The notes below the pieces were generated by a model, which was not told the origin of the DNA, did no database searches, and saw only the letters and a list, made by a program, of their open reading frames with translations. From NCBI GenBank assembly GCA_052387955.1, contig JBQTIQ010000087.1, positions 1 to 41,490 of the forward strand: a stretch of 41,490 bases of DNA. The letters run 5' to 3'. Shown piece after piece: positions 1 to 7,568 of the stretch (the first letter of the stretch is position 1; each line of letters begins with the position of its first letter). Position numbers and translations under genes: made by a program. This DNA is from JBQTIQ01 sp052387955. Lineage in GTDB: Bacteria > Actinomycetota > Acidimicrobiia > Acidimicrobiales > JACDCH01.

Positions 1-2
1 AT

Positions 3-146
3 GCCCCCACCGACATCAACGCTGTCCTCGTGTGGATGGGCTTCGACTCCGTCGCCGAACAGGGCAAGGACCTGCACCGTGGTCTGCACCCCTGGCTCAA
101 GGCCGGCAAGGAAGCCGCCGCGGCCGCCGCTGCGGCCACCGCCTGA
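3..146 (+). CDS. Partial: C-terminus of di-iron aromatic/alkene monooxygenase hydroxylase alpha subunit
   Basis: Only the last 47 codons are in the window; the gene enters from the left edge in the frame that begins at base 3 and ends at a TGA. The segment VLVWMGFDSVAEQGKDLH matches, from memory, the C-terminal signature of toluene-4-monooxygenase TmoA (L-x-Y-M-G-F-x-S-x-E-E-x-G-K-D-x-H). The family hydroxylates aromatics or alkenes with a carboxylate-bridged di-iron centre; the metal ligands lie upstream and are not visible. An alanine-rich tail follows. Two hairpins come directly after the stop, so this is probably the end of a transcript. The family call is an inference from a short stretch. 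The next ORF begins with what looks like the N-terminus of the same family. Confidence 0.6.
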   Translation, partial: APTDINAVLVWMGFDSVAEQGKDLHRGLHPWLKAGKEAAAAAAAATA

Positions 147-157
147 CCTGACCGAGC

Positions 158-212
158 GGGTAGACAGGGCCTAGGCCCCGTCTACCCCGACCGGGCCACT
201 GGCCCGGTCGGG
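158..212 (+). terminator. Two back-to-back hairpins downstream of the monooxygenase gene
   Basis: Arms GGGTAGAC (158-165) and GTCTACCC (180-187) form the first stem. CCCGACCGGGCC (186-197) and GGCCCGGTCGGG (201-212) form a perfect 12-bp stem with a 3-nt ACT loop. The two stems share two bases, so they may be alternatives. There is no U-tract beyond ACTTTGG, as is common for terminators in GC-rich actinobacteria. Confidence 0.65.
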
Positions 213-414
213 ACTTTGGTACGAGGCGCCGTCCCTGGCGATCGTAGGGGCGGCGCTTCTGCCGTGTTGGGCCCTTGGTCGTCGGGTGAAGGCCCGCACG
301 CCTTCGGCGACGTCCCGAGATCGACGACGTCAGGATTGCAACGGGGCCGTTCAGACGAGATCATGGATTGCTGTTCATGGCAAGGTGGCACTGGGAGGAG
401 GAAGCCATCCCCTG

Positions 415-1398
415 ATGTTGCGTGCCCACGATTGGCTCGACATCGCCCGGAACGTCAATTGGCGCTACCGGTACGTAGCCGAGACCGAAGTGCTGCCGGA
501 GGCCCTCTCCCAGAGACCGACGCCGGAGCGCGCCCCCACCGAAGCGTGGCCGGAGGCGTGCCAGACCCCGTTCCGCGACTACGTCGAGAGCCCGCGCTGG
601 ACGGTCGAGCCCGAGCCCACTTCGAGGCGGCGGCGTCCCCTTCAGCCGCTATCGCAACCGGCCCCGACCCCGGCGCCGCCGGTCGGCGCGGTACCCGACG
701 ACGGCGCCCGCGCCGCCTCGGAAGAGGCGCGGGCTCCCACGCTGTTCGAGGTGTGGGCCGCCCGGTTCGGCATCGACGCCGGCGATCGGGCCACCGCCAA
801 CCTGAGCGCGCTCGATGCCCTGGGCCAAGCCGAGGAGATCGTCCTTCGCGACCACTACCGCCGGCGGGAGCGGTTCGGCGCCCAACTGGCCCCTGAGCTC
901 GATGCCCTGTACCGAGCGGCGCGTTCGATGGTGTCGCGCCCCGACGACGCCGACGACCTCGTGCAGGACACCCTCCTACGGGCGTACCGGTCGATCGGCT
1001 CCTTCGACGGCCGCCACCCCCGGGCCTGGCTGCTCACGATCATGCGCCACGCCGCCATCAACCGCGCCCGGGGGAACAGCCGCGAGACGCTGGGCGACGT
1101 CGATACCTTCGGCGAGATCGCCGACCCCGGCGACAAGGGCCCCGAGGTCGCGGTCGTCGGGTCGGTGTTCGACTCCGATCTCGAGGCCGCCCTTCGCCGG
1201 CTGCCGGAGCCGCAGCGCCAGGTGCTCGAGCTGGTCGACCTGCGAGGCATGAGCTATGCCGAGGCCGCCCTCGCCCTCGACCTGCGCCCGGGCACGCTCA
1301 CCAGCCGGCTGAGCCGCGCCCGAGCCAAGATCCAGCAGCGACTGCGGGCCGGGAGCTCCCCGGACGGGGAGGACGCAGCGGACGACCTGCCGGCATGA
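415..1398 (+). CDS. ECF-type RNA polymerase sigma factor with a monooxygenase-like N-terminal extension
   Basis: 327 aa. Region 2 (about residues 160-225) holds the DDLVQDTLLRAYRSIGSFDG and RAWLLTIMRHAAINRAR motifs. Region 4 (about 260-310) holds LPEPQRQVLELVDLRGMSYAEAA and the recognition helix GTLTSRLSRARAKI. It would direct RNA polymerase to specific promoters. The N-terminus is odd: residues 5-60 (DWLDIARNVNWRYRYV, then PEALS, AW and FRDYVE) align with the N-terminus of TmoA-type monooxygenase alpha subunits rather than with any sigma domain. A Pro/Arg-rich linker follows. I chose the ATG at 415 because GGAGGAGG lies at 394-401; an upstream in-frame ATG at 286 has no such site. The true sigma start could instead be internal, for example GTG 751. 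No anti-sigma gene is adjacent. Confidence 0.85.
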   Translation: MLRAHDWLDIARNVNWRYRYVAETEVLPEALSQRPTPERAPTEAWPEACQTPFRDYVESPRWTVEPEPTSRRRRPLQPLSQPAPTPAPPVGAVPDDGARAASEEARAPTLFEVWAARFGIDAGDRATANLSALDALGQAEEIVLRDHYRRRERFGAQLAPELDALYRAARSMVSRPDDADDLVQDTLLRAYRSIGSFDGRHPRAWLLTIMRHAAINRARGNSRETLGDVDTFGEIADPGDKGPEVAVVGSVFDSDLEAALRRLPEPQRQVLELVDLRGMSYAEAALALDLRPGTLTSRLSRARAKIQQRLRAGSSPDGEDAADDLPA

Positions 1399-1490
1399 GG
1401 GCATAACGGCCCAGCCTGACCGCGGTTGAAGTCGTCAGAGGGCCCAGGCGCCGGTAGCGGCCGCCATGCCGCCCGGCGACAGTGGGCGGA

Positions 1491-1601
1491 GGAGCGATCG
1501 AGGCCCGCAGTAGACCAGCCGGCAACGCCGTAGCGGCGCCAGGCCGCTGGTGACGACCTGCGGAACCTTTTCAGGAGCGAAGGACGCCCGCAGCAGACCC
1601 G
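1491..1601. repeat. Imperfect ~27-bp direct repeat upstream of the ArsR gene
   Basis: GGAGCGA followed by near-identical GCCCGCAG and AGACC blocks occurs at 1491-1517 and again at 1574-1600, 83 bp apart, with about 22 of 27 positions matching. The 250-bp gap between the sigma and ArsR genes holds nothing else that I can recognise. The second copy lies about 50 bp before the ArsR start. Confidence 0.4.
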
Positions 1602-1651
1602 ACTGCTCGGCGGCTGGCCCCGACGTCGGACCAGTTCCTACTGTTCCGCAG

Positions 1652-1963
1652 ATGAAGGCCATGGCGCGCGACAACCGTCTGGTCGCGGCCAGCGACCTCC
1701 TCCGCGCCCTGGCCAGCGAACACCGTCTGGCCATCGTCCGGGAGTTGGCCACCGGTCCCCGATGCGTGCACGAGCTGGTCGACGCCCTCGGCGTGTCGCA
1801 GTCGCTGGTCTCCCAGCACCTGCGGGTCCTGCGCGCTTCGCAGCTCGTGCGCACCGAACGTCAGGGCCGCGAAGTCGCGTACTCCCTCGCCGACGACCAC
1901 GTCGCCCACATCGTCGCCGACGCCATCGCCCACGCCGGCGAGCCGGGAGCAGGGCCCGCTTGA
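1652..1963 (+). CDS. ArsR/SmtB-family winged-helix regulator
   Basis: 103 aa. The helix-turn-helix reads HRLAIVRELATGPRCVHELVDALGVSQSLVSQHLRVLRASQLV, followed by the wing RTERQGREVAYSL, the standard ArsR fold. A metal-sensing Cys-box is not evident: the only cysteine is in PRCVHEL, at the alpha3-like position, and the C-terminal AHIVADAIAHA offers His/Asp residues that could form an alpha5 site as in SmtB/CzrA-type zinc sensors. ATG 1652 or ATG 1661 could start it; neither has a clear Shine-Dalgarno, so it may be leaderless. The stop overlaps the Fur-family start, so the two are probably co-translated and may control metal homeostasis together (inference). Confidence 0.85.
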   Translation: MKAMARDNRLVAASDLLRALASEHRLAIVRELATGPRCVHELVDALGVSQSLVSQHLRVLRASQLVRTERQGREVAYSLADDHVAHIVADAIAHAGEPGAGPA

Positions 1964-2415
1964 GACCCGCCCCCGGCGAGCGGGCCGATGTTCACCGCCA
2001 GGCGGGGCAGCGCCTCGGGACGACTGAGCAGCGCTACACGGCCAAGCGCAAGCAACTGGTGGACGTGCTCATAGACGCCGACCGGCCCGTGACCATGCCC
2101 GAGATCTTGGCGTCAGCGCCAGGGGTGCCGCAGAGCTCGGCCTACCGCAACCTGGCCGTGCTGGCCGAGGCGGGGGTGGTGCGCCGGGTCCAGGGGGCCG
2201 ACGACAACGGCCGCTTCGAGCTGGCCGAAGGGCTCTCCGGCCACCATCATCACCATCTCGTCTGCACCGCCTGCGGGTCGGTGATCGACATCCCGGCGAC
2301 GCCGCAGTTGGAGCGGGCCCTCAGCGACGCCGGCGCCGCCGCCGAGACGGCGGCCGGCTTCGCGGTCATCGAGCACCGCATCGACCTGGTCGGCCTGTGC
2401 CGGTCGTGCCGGTGA
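1960..2415 (+). CDS. Fur-family metalloregulator (Fur/Zur-like)
   Basis: 151 aa from a TTG start. The TTG at 1960 overlaps the ArsR TGA (TTGA) and is preceded by GGGAG at 1945-1949; no ATG is available in this frame, so translational coupling is likely. The N-terminal winged helix (RYTAKRKQLVDVLIDADRPVTMPEI, then SSAYRNLAVLAEAGVVRRV) is followed by the dimerisation domain with HHHHH, CTAC and a C-terminal CRSC. These two CxxC pairs form the structural zinc site of Fur proteins. The adjacent ArsR gene makes a zinc-responsive Zur role plausible, since ArsR/Zur pairs control zinc transport in actinobacteria. No transporter is visible here. The next gene converges on it. Confidence 0.88.
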   Translation: MRPAPGERADVHRQAGQRLGTTEQRYTAKRKQLVDVLIDADRPVTMPEILASAPGVPQSSAYRNLAVLAEAGVVRRVQGADDNGRFELAEGLSGHHHHHLVCTACGSVIDIPATPQLERALSDAGAAAETAAGFAVIEHRIDLVGLCRSCR

Positions 2416-2454
2416 CCGGGCTGGCAACACCCGACCGGAAACGTTGCGGAAGGG

Positions 2455-3024
2455 TCAGGGCTTGCGGCCGACGAGGGCGATGAGCCGGGTCTGGACGTCA
2501 GCGTCGTCGGCCACCGGCACGGCGTCGTCGAACCCGGTCAGACCGGCCCTCCGCCAGAGTTCGAGCTGGGGCCGGGTCTTCTCGAAGATCGTGCGGACCA
2601 GGTCCTCGTTCAACTTCTCGTCGGCGCCGATGGCCCGGGCCAGGTCCCACGCGTGCACGGTGAGACCGAGGGCGAGCTCCCAGGCGTAATCGGCGACCGG
2701 GAGGGCCCCGGCCATGCTCTCGATCTCCTTGTCGAGCACACCCGCCTGGGCGAACGCCGCCTTGGCGTCGGCGGCTGCCGCCCCCCAGACGCCGGCTGCA
2801 TCGTTGCCGAGGACATCGCCGTCGAGAAGATCGACGATGTCGTTCGGCTTCTCGCCCTTGATCAGCCGTGGCACCACCAACTGCTGGCCGGTCACATGAT
2901 TGACCAGGTTGCGCACCGTCCAGTCCGTGCACGGCGTCGGGGCGTCCCATTGATCGGCGCCCACCTTCTGCACCCTTTGGTCGAACTCCCCCAGCGCCTG
3001 GGCGTAAGCCTCGCTCAGTTCCAT
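2455..3024 (-). CDS. TIGR03086-type DinB/MDMPI-fold metal-binding protein
   Basis: 189 aa. Actinobacterial DinB-like protein resembling the N-terminal domain of mycothiol-dependent maleylpyruvate isomerase. The helical bundle shows the typical landmarks: PTPCTDWTVRNLVNHVTG (first metal His in NHVTG) and LTVHAWDLARAIG (His and Asp of the second motif). Family members are thought to bind Zn or Ni and to act as thiol-dependent transferases or isomerases with mycothiol; the substrate of this one cannot be told. It starts at ATG 3024 with only a weak ribosome site and converges on the Fur-family gene 39 bp away, with no clear hairpin between them. Confidence 0.85.
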   Translation of the reverse strand: MELSEAYAQALGEFDQRVQKVGADQWDAPTPCTDWTVRNLVNHVTGQQLVVPRLIKGEKPNDIVDLLDGDVLGNDAAGVWGAAAADAKAAFAQAGVLDKEIESMAGALPVADYAWELALGLTVHAWDLARAIGADEKLNEDLVRTIFEKTRPQLELWRRAGLTGFDDAVPVADDADVQTRLIALVGRKP

Positions 3025-3203
3025 CTCGCCAGTAGACCACGAACGCTGTCGTTGTGGGCCGAAATCGTGCGAACGGGGCCAGATCAGCCGAATACGCCGT
3101 GCGAGCAGACCCCGGGCCCGCCGGCCCCGTGGCGGCGGTCAGCCGGCTTCATTCCGGGCCGGGGCGCGGGCGCCCTCGAACAGGGTCGACCCGGTTGGCG
3201 AGC

Positions 3204-3330
3204 CGGTGCCGGCGTCGCCTCGGCGTCTTCAACGGCGACACCGGCGTGGTCGTCGACGCCGGTGGTGGCCAGCTGCGGGCGGTGTTCCACCTTGGCCTGG
3301 CGCCGGCGCGTTTCAGCGGCCCGGAACGTC
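3204..3330 (+). pseudogene. Short RecD-like helicase remnant
   Basis: The plus-strand frame through 3216-3287 encodes RRLGVFNGDTGVVVDAG and then GQLRAVF. This resembles the C-terminal beta-hairpin of RecD/exonuclease V alpha (E. coli LGLFNGDIGIAL, from memory). The following ARFSGPERR could correspond to the RRFSPSRL segment. No helicase motifs precede or follow it, no start codon fits, and the stretch runs into the end of the CHAT gene on the other strand. It sits in the 288-bp gap between the DinB and CHAT genes, where nothing else is apparent. A deletion relic is the simplest reading. Confidence 0.4.
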
Positions 3331-5970
3331 GTCGCCGCCGATGCAGACGAACGACACCCGGGCGGCCCAGCCGCTGTAGTCGGCGTGGTCGCGGCCGGCC
3401 AGGCCGCGGGCCAGCGCGGTCGCGGGCGAGTTGCCGGCGACCAGGTCCGAGTGGAACTCGACCATCAGGTCGGCGGTCGCCTGGTCCGCCACCGGGAGCA
3501 CGGGGGCGACGATCCAGCGGACGCCGAGGCCGAGGAGCGACCCGGCGGTGCCGAGCAACTCGTCACCGGCGCGGACCGCCGACGTCGCGCTGTCACAGGC
3601 TGAAAGGACCAGCGTGTCGGGCGGTGACCGCAGGGCTTCGAGGTCGTAGACGGTGAGCGGGCCGTCGGCCAGGAGTACCGACGAGAAAAGGGGTGAATCG
3701 GCGCGGAAGGCACCGTGGGCGGCGACGTGGGCCATGCGGGCACGCTCGAAGGCGTCGAGGACGGCCCCGGTGGTGGCGCCGGCACCCCGCAGCACCTGAG
3801 CGCTCGGGTACAGCAAGGCCAGGCGCCGGACCTCGCGGTCAGCCCCGCCAAGACCGGGACCGGCGGTGAGGGCAACGCCGTCGTCGGGCCCGAGGCCGCT
3901 CCAGCCGCGGCGGTCGCGGGCCCAGAGAGCGGCGCTGGGAGCGACGGTGAGGGACCGGCCGGACAAGCTCGGGAGCGCGGCCCACGGGAGCCCGTGCAGC
4001 CGGCCTGTGGGGACGAGGACGACCGGCCCGGGCCCGAGGGCCAGGGGTACGACGAGCATCTGGTCGAGGCGAGCGGCTCGGCACGCGACGGCCGGGCCGT
4101 CCCCCCCGACGACACCGTCGGGGGAGGTGGCCAGCCGGCGCAGGCCGAGTCGCAGCTGCTCGACCTCACGGTCGAGATCCGCCACCGGGCCGAGGGCGGT
4201 CACCGTCATCCCCCGGCCCGTGACCTTCACCGCCAAGAGGCTTCCCTCGACGGCCACGAACTCGACCAGGACGCGGTCGCCCAACGTGGCTCTCAGGGCC
4301 GCCGGCTGCAATCGTCCGGCCGTGGCCGTCGTGCCCGCCCCCGCCTGGCGGGCCCGAGCTCGCACGGCCCGCTCCAGCGCCGCGATCCTCGAGTCGAGTT
4401 TCCGCAACCCGAGGCCGTCGTGGCCGGCGTCGCGCCGTTCGCTCTGCAGCGCCCGGATCTGGGCGAGGTCGGCCGCCAGCTGCCCGTCGGCCGGAGGCCG
4501 GACCCCGGCCTGGCGCAGCGCGCCAGCCCGCCATCGCTCTGACCATTCGAAAAGTTCGGCCGGTCGTCCGTCGCGAACAGCCAGGTGCAGGCCGAGACGG
4601 GCGAGGTCGGCAGCATGGCCGGCGGCATGAGCGCGCAGTTCGGTGGCCCCGAGGCTCGCCCGATGCTCCTCGACGGTTGCCATCCCTCGGCGCAGTGCCC
4701 GCCGGGCGCCAGCGGGGTCGTTCTCGGCCAGCCGGAGCAGGGCGGTGGCGTGCCAGGCCCGGGCGCGAAGGTCGGCCGTCCCCCGCCGACGCGCCGCCGC
4801 CGCTCGGGTGAGCTCGGTGCGAGCCATCTCGGGCCGACCGAGGGCGAGCGCCATTCGGCCGACGAACGTACGGACGTGCAGGGCCTCCACCCGCCAGCCA
4901 GCTCCCTCCAGATCGGTCGCGATCCGCCGAGCGCGATCGATGAGACCGGGCGGAGGCATCCCTTCGTCCTCCGATGCCGAGACCTCGGCCTGGGCCCGGA
5001 CGTAGTCGGCGAGCGCGGCCCACGGCAGGCGCTTGGAGGCGCGGAACTGTTCGGCAGCCGCCGATGCCTCGACGATCGCCGTCCGAAAGTCGCCTTGGGC
5101 CAACGATGCTCGTGCCGACAGCAGCCGAGACTCGCTCAGGTGAGCCAGGTCACCGATCGTGCTCAACGCCGCGACGGCGGCGTCGGCCGCGCCCTTCGCC
5201 TCCTCGACCAGCCCGGCGACCAGCATCAGCTCCGCTCGGTCGGCCTCGAGCACCCCGGCCTGCCGGCTCGGGTGACGGAGCTGCGCGTATCCCTGACGGG
5301 CCCGATCGGAGGCCGCCAGGGCCTCGGGCAGGCTGCCTCGGCGACCGTGGGCGAAGCTCATGTTGTGCGCTGCCATGGCGCTCAGTACCGGCAGGTGGTG
5401 CTCGGCCGAGATCTGTTCGGCCGCGCCCAGGTCCTCGACTGCGGGCACCAGGTCGCCGCGATAGGCGAAGAGGATCCCCCGGTTGAGCCTCAGTCGGGCG
5501 ATGGCAGCAGCGTCACCGGCTCGTTGCAGCCGGCGCAGGGCGCCGGCGTAGACGACGAGGGCCTCGTTCAACCGGCCGAGACGTTGGAGCACGAGGCCGT
5601 GCAGCAGTTGGATGTGGCCCAGTACCGACGCCGATGCCATCGCCAAGGCGGTCTCGATGGTGGCCTCGGCCTCGGCGATCTCGCCGAGGCTCAACAGCGA
5701 GATGGCCAGGCTCGCCCTCGCCACCGCCTCGCAGTCGGTGAGCCCTGCGTCTCGTGCCCTCGCCGCCGCCCGCCGGTAGGCCGTGACCGCCTCGGGGACC
5801 CTGCCCACCTCGTAGAGCGCCAGACCTTCGACCCACCGTCCCACGGCCTCGATCTCCGGGTCGCTCCCGGCTCCCGCCAGGCGCTCACGCGCCCTCTCGA
5901 GAACGTCGAGGGGGTCGCGGTACCGCTCTTCGGCCAACCTCCGAAGATCATCGACGACCGGCCCCGGCAT
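3313..5970 (-). CDS. TPR-CHAT caspase-like protease
   Basis: 885 aa. Residues ~1-500 are tetratricopeptide-like helical repeats (for example AVTAYRRAAARARDAG and EALVVYAGALRRLQRAG); a charged helical linker follows; the last ~300 residues form a CHAT domain. The catalytic dyad is intact: His752 in HVAAHGAF and Cys792 in LVLSACDSA. CHAT proteases are caspase-like cysteine peptidases, often activated through their helical repeats or partner proteins. There is no signal peptide or membrane segment, so it is cytoplasmic. ATG 5970 is chosen because upstream codons overlap the divergent subtilase gene and the TPR homology begins right after it. It is transcribed divergently from the S8 protease with ~78 bp between the starts, suggesting a functional pair (inference). 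Target and trigger are unknown. Confidence 0.88.
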   Translation of the reverse strand: MPGPVVDDLRRLAEERYRDPLDVLERARERLAGAGSDPEIEAVGRWVEGLALYEVGRVPEAVTAYRRAAARARDAGLTDCEAVARASLAISLLSLGEIAEAEATIETALAMASASVLGHIQLLHGLVLQRLGRLNEALVVYAGALRRLQRAGDAAAIARLRLNRGILFAYRGDLVPAVEDLGAAEQISAEHHLPVLSAMAAHNMSFAHGRRGSLPEALAASDRARQGYAQLRHPSRQAGVLEADRAELMLVAGLVEEAKGAADAAVAALSTIGDLAHLSESRLLSARASLAQGDFRTAIVEASAAAEQFRASKRLPWAALADYVRAQAEVSASEDEGMPPPGLIDRARRIATDLEGAGWRVEALHVRTFVGRMALALGRPEMARTELTRAAAARRRGTADLRARAWHATALLRLAENDPAGARRALRRGMATVEEHRASLGATELRAHAAGHAADLARLGLHLAVRDGRPAELFEWSERWRAGALRQAGVRPPADGQLAADLAQIRALQSERRDAGHDGLGLRKLDSRIAALERAVRARARQAGAGTTATAGRLQPAALRATLGDRVLVEFVAVEGSLLAVKVTGRGMTVTALGPVADLDREVEQLRLGLRRLATSPDGVVGGDGPAVACRAARLDQMLVVPLALGPGPVVLVPTGRLHGLPWAALPSLSGRSLTVAPSAALWARDRRGWSGLGPDDGVALTAGPGLGGADREVRRLALLYPSAQVLRGAGATTGAVLDAFERARMAHVAAHGAFRADSPLFSSVLLADGPLTVYDLEALRSPPDTLVLSACDSATSAVRAGDELLGTAGSLLGLGVRWIVAPVLPVADQATADLMVEFHSDLVAGNSPATALARGLAGRDHADYSGWAARVSFVCIGGDDVPGR

Positions 5971-5984
5971 GGGCAGGATGGTAG

Positions 5985-6005
5985 GGACTCGGCCCGGCGG
6001 AGTCC
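5985..6005. promoter_or_regulatory. Palindrome in the CHAT/subtilase divergent promoter region
   Basis: GGACTC (5985-5990) and GAGTCC (6000-6005) form a perfect 6-bp inverted repeat with a 9-nt GC spacer. It lies midway between the two divergent starts at 5970 and 6049, a suitable place for a shared operator. No promoter boxes are convincing. Confidence 0.35.
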
Positions 6006-6048
6006 GATGCCGCAGCCCGGGTCGCCACCGGCGAACGAGGAGCACCAG

Positions 6049-7533
6049 ATGAGCGCGGACATGCCCGCCGAACAGGACAAGCCCGAATCTCGGCCGACGA
6101 ATCGCCCGACAGGTCCGTGGGCCGGCCGGGTCAAGTTCTCTGCCGAGGGCGGGGGCTTCGCCTATCGCCCCGGCGAGGTGTGCACCACCGGGGAGGACCG
6201 GGCGATCGCCTTTGCCCGGCAGTTCTCGGAGGGCGTCGTCGTGTCCGAAGCCCGGGTGGGGCCGTTCCTTCGCCTGCAACGGGTGCCAGACCCGTTGCTG
6301 GTGGCCCGCGAACTCCGCCGCCAAGGGTTCCTGGCGCAGCCCAACCACGTCTATTTCTCCCACGGCTGCGGACCGGGCTGTGGTTGCCCGTCACCGTGCC
6401 CCCCGCACCCGGCCGCGCCGGCGTGTCCGCCGTGCGTGTGCGGCGCTACCAGATCGTCCCAGGCGAGCCCGGTCTACGCCGGCCCGGTCTACGCCAGCCC
6501 GGTCTACGCCAGCCCCGTCTACGCCAGCCCCGTCTACGCCAGCCCGGTCTACGCCAGCCCGGTCTACGCCAGCCCCGTCTACGCCAGCCCGGTCTACGCC
6601 AGCCCCGTCTACGCCAGCCCGTCGACGGCCTATCGGCAGACGGGCGTGCGCCGGAGCAGTGCTCGACCGCCGACGGCCGAGCAGGCCAACGACGCCGACA
6701 CACACCTCGGCGCGGGGGCAGGATCGGTCGAGCACCCACCGTCGGTGGTGGTACTCGATACCGGCCTGGCCGGCCTCAACTGCCCGTCGCGCATCGACGC
6801 GGCCCGCATCCGCGCCGTGGCCGTCCCCGTGGACCACGACGGGCCTGACGAGGACCACGACCTCGACCTCGACCCCGCCGCCGGCCATGGGACCTTCATC
6901 GCCGGCCTGGTCGACCAGGTTGCTCCGGGCTGCAACATCGACCTGCGCCGCGTGCTGTCGACGTTCGGTGACGGGGACGAGTGGGCGATCAGCCAGGCGA
7001 TCGGCGCCGCTCGCGAGAACGCCTCCGATCCGGAGCACACCCTCTTCAACCTGTCCTTCGGCGGCTACGCCCTCGAGCACCCGTTCCTGCTGGCCAGCGT
7101 GGTGGCCCAGGCCCAGGAGGCGGGGATCGTCGTTGTCGCTTCGGCCGGCAACGACGCCACCTGCCATCCCACTTACCCGGCCGCCCTGCCCGACGTCGTG
7201 TCCGTCGGGGCCATCGGGCCCAGCGGTGCGGCGCCGTTCACCAACTACGGGCCCTGGGTCCGGTCCTGCGCTCCCGGCGTCGACGTCGTGAGCACGTTCT
7301 TCGAAGGCTTCGACGGTTCGGCACCGAACGGGCCGGCGGGCACCGACCCCGACCGGTTCCACGGTTGGGCCGTGTGGAGCGGGACGTCGTTCTCGGCCCC
7401 GATCGTCGCCGGTGCGCTGGCCCGGGCCATGATCGCCGCTGGGTCGACCGCTCGCGAGGCGGTGGCCCGCGTCATCGACGACCCCTCGCTCATGCGCCTG
7501 GACAACCTCGGCACGGTCGTCAACGTCACGTAG
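6049..7533 (+). CDS. S8 (subtilisin-like) serine protease with Cys-rich segment and [S/G]PVYA repeats
   Basis: 494 aa. ATG 6049 has GAGGAG 7 bases upstream (6037-6042). Domains: a ~100-residue N-terminal module ending QPNHVYFSH that could be a propeptide or inhibitor-like domain; a Cys/Pro-rich stretch (about 106-131, eight cysteines); ten pentapeptides [S/G]PVYA (140-189); a short linker; then the S8 catalytic domain. The triad is complete: Asp237 (VVVLDTG), His280 (AGHGTF), Ser447 (SGTSFSAP), with oxyanion Asn368 (ASAGND). Unlike secreted subtilases it has no signal peptide, so it probably acts in the cytoplasm. It is divergent from the TPR-CHAT protease, so one protease may cleave or control the other (inference). 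The 3' end is followed by a CTAG element. Confidence 0.9.
   Translation: MSADMPAEQDKPESRPTNRPTGPWAGRVKFSAEGGGFAYRPGEVCTTGEDRAIAFARQFSEGVVVSEARVGPFLRLQRVPDPLLVARELRRQGFLAQPNHVYFSHGCGPGCGCPSPCPPHPAAPACPPCVCGATRSSQASPVYAGPVYASPVYASPVYASPVYASPVYASPVYASPVYASPVYASPVYASPSTAYRQTGVRRSSARPPTAEQANDADTHLGAGAGSVEHPPSVVVLDTGLAGLNCPSRIDAARIRAVAVPVDHDGPDEDHDLDLDPAAGHGTFIAGLVDQVAPGCNIDLRRVLSTFGDGDEWAISQAIGAARENASDPEHTLFNLSFGGYALEHPFLLASVVAQAQEAGIVVVASAGNDATCHPTYPAALPDVVSVGAIGPSGAAPFTNYGPWVRSCAPGVDVVSTFFEGFDGSAPNGPAGTDPDRFHGWAVWSGTSFSAPIVAGALARAMIAAGSTAREAVARVIDDPSLMRLDNLGTVVNVT
6466..6615 (+). repeat. 15-bp tandem repeat, ten units, inside the subtilase gene
   Basis: Ten in-frame units of AGCCC[G/C]GTCTACGCC encode SPVYA; the second unit starts GGC and so encodes GPVYA. 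Units differ almost only at the wobble base of the proline codon. This points to expansion by slippage or unequal crossing-over with selection on the peptide. A partial unit (AGCCCG) follows at 6616. Copy number is likely to vary between strains. Confidence 0.95.
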
Positions 7534-7568
7534 GAGGCCCGACCGCGGACGAGCGGATGCCGACGGCG

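Noticed and set aside
1562..1590. GGAACC as an ECF -35 box before the ArsR gene
   Set aside because: No matching -10 motif at the proper spacing; it could be chance in GC-rich DNA.
4585..6048. 488-codon upstream extension of the subtilase ORF
   Set aside because: It is antisense to the CHAT gene, Arg/Gly-rich without domains; ATG 6049 has a good ribosome site.
6466..6615. Tandem repeat as CRISPR array
   Set aside because: Units are 15 bp with no spacers and are in frame within a protease gene.
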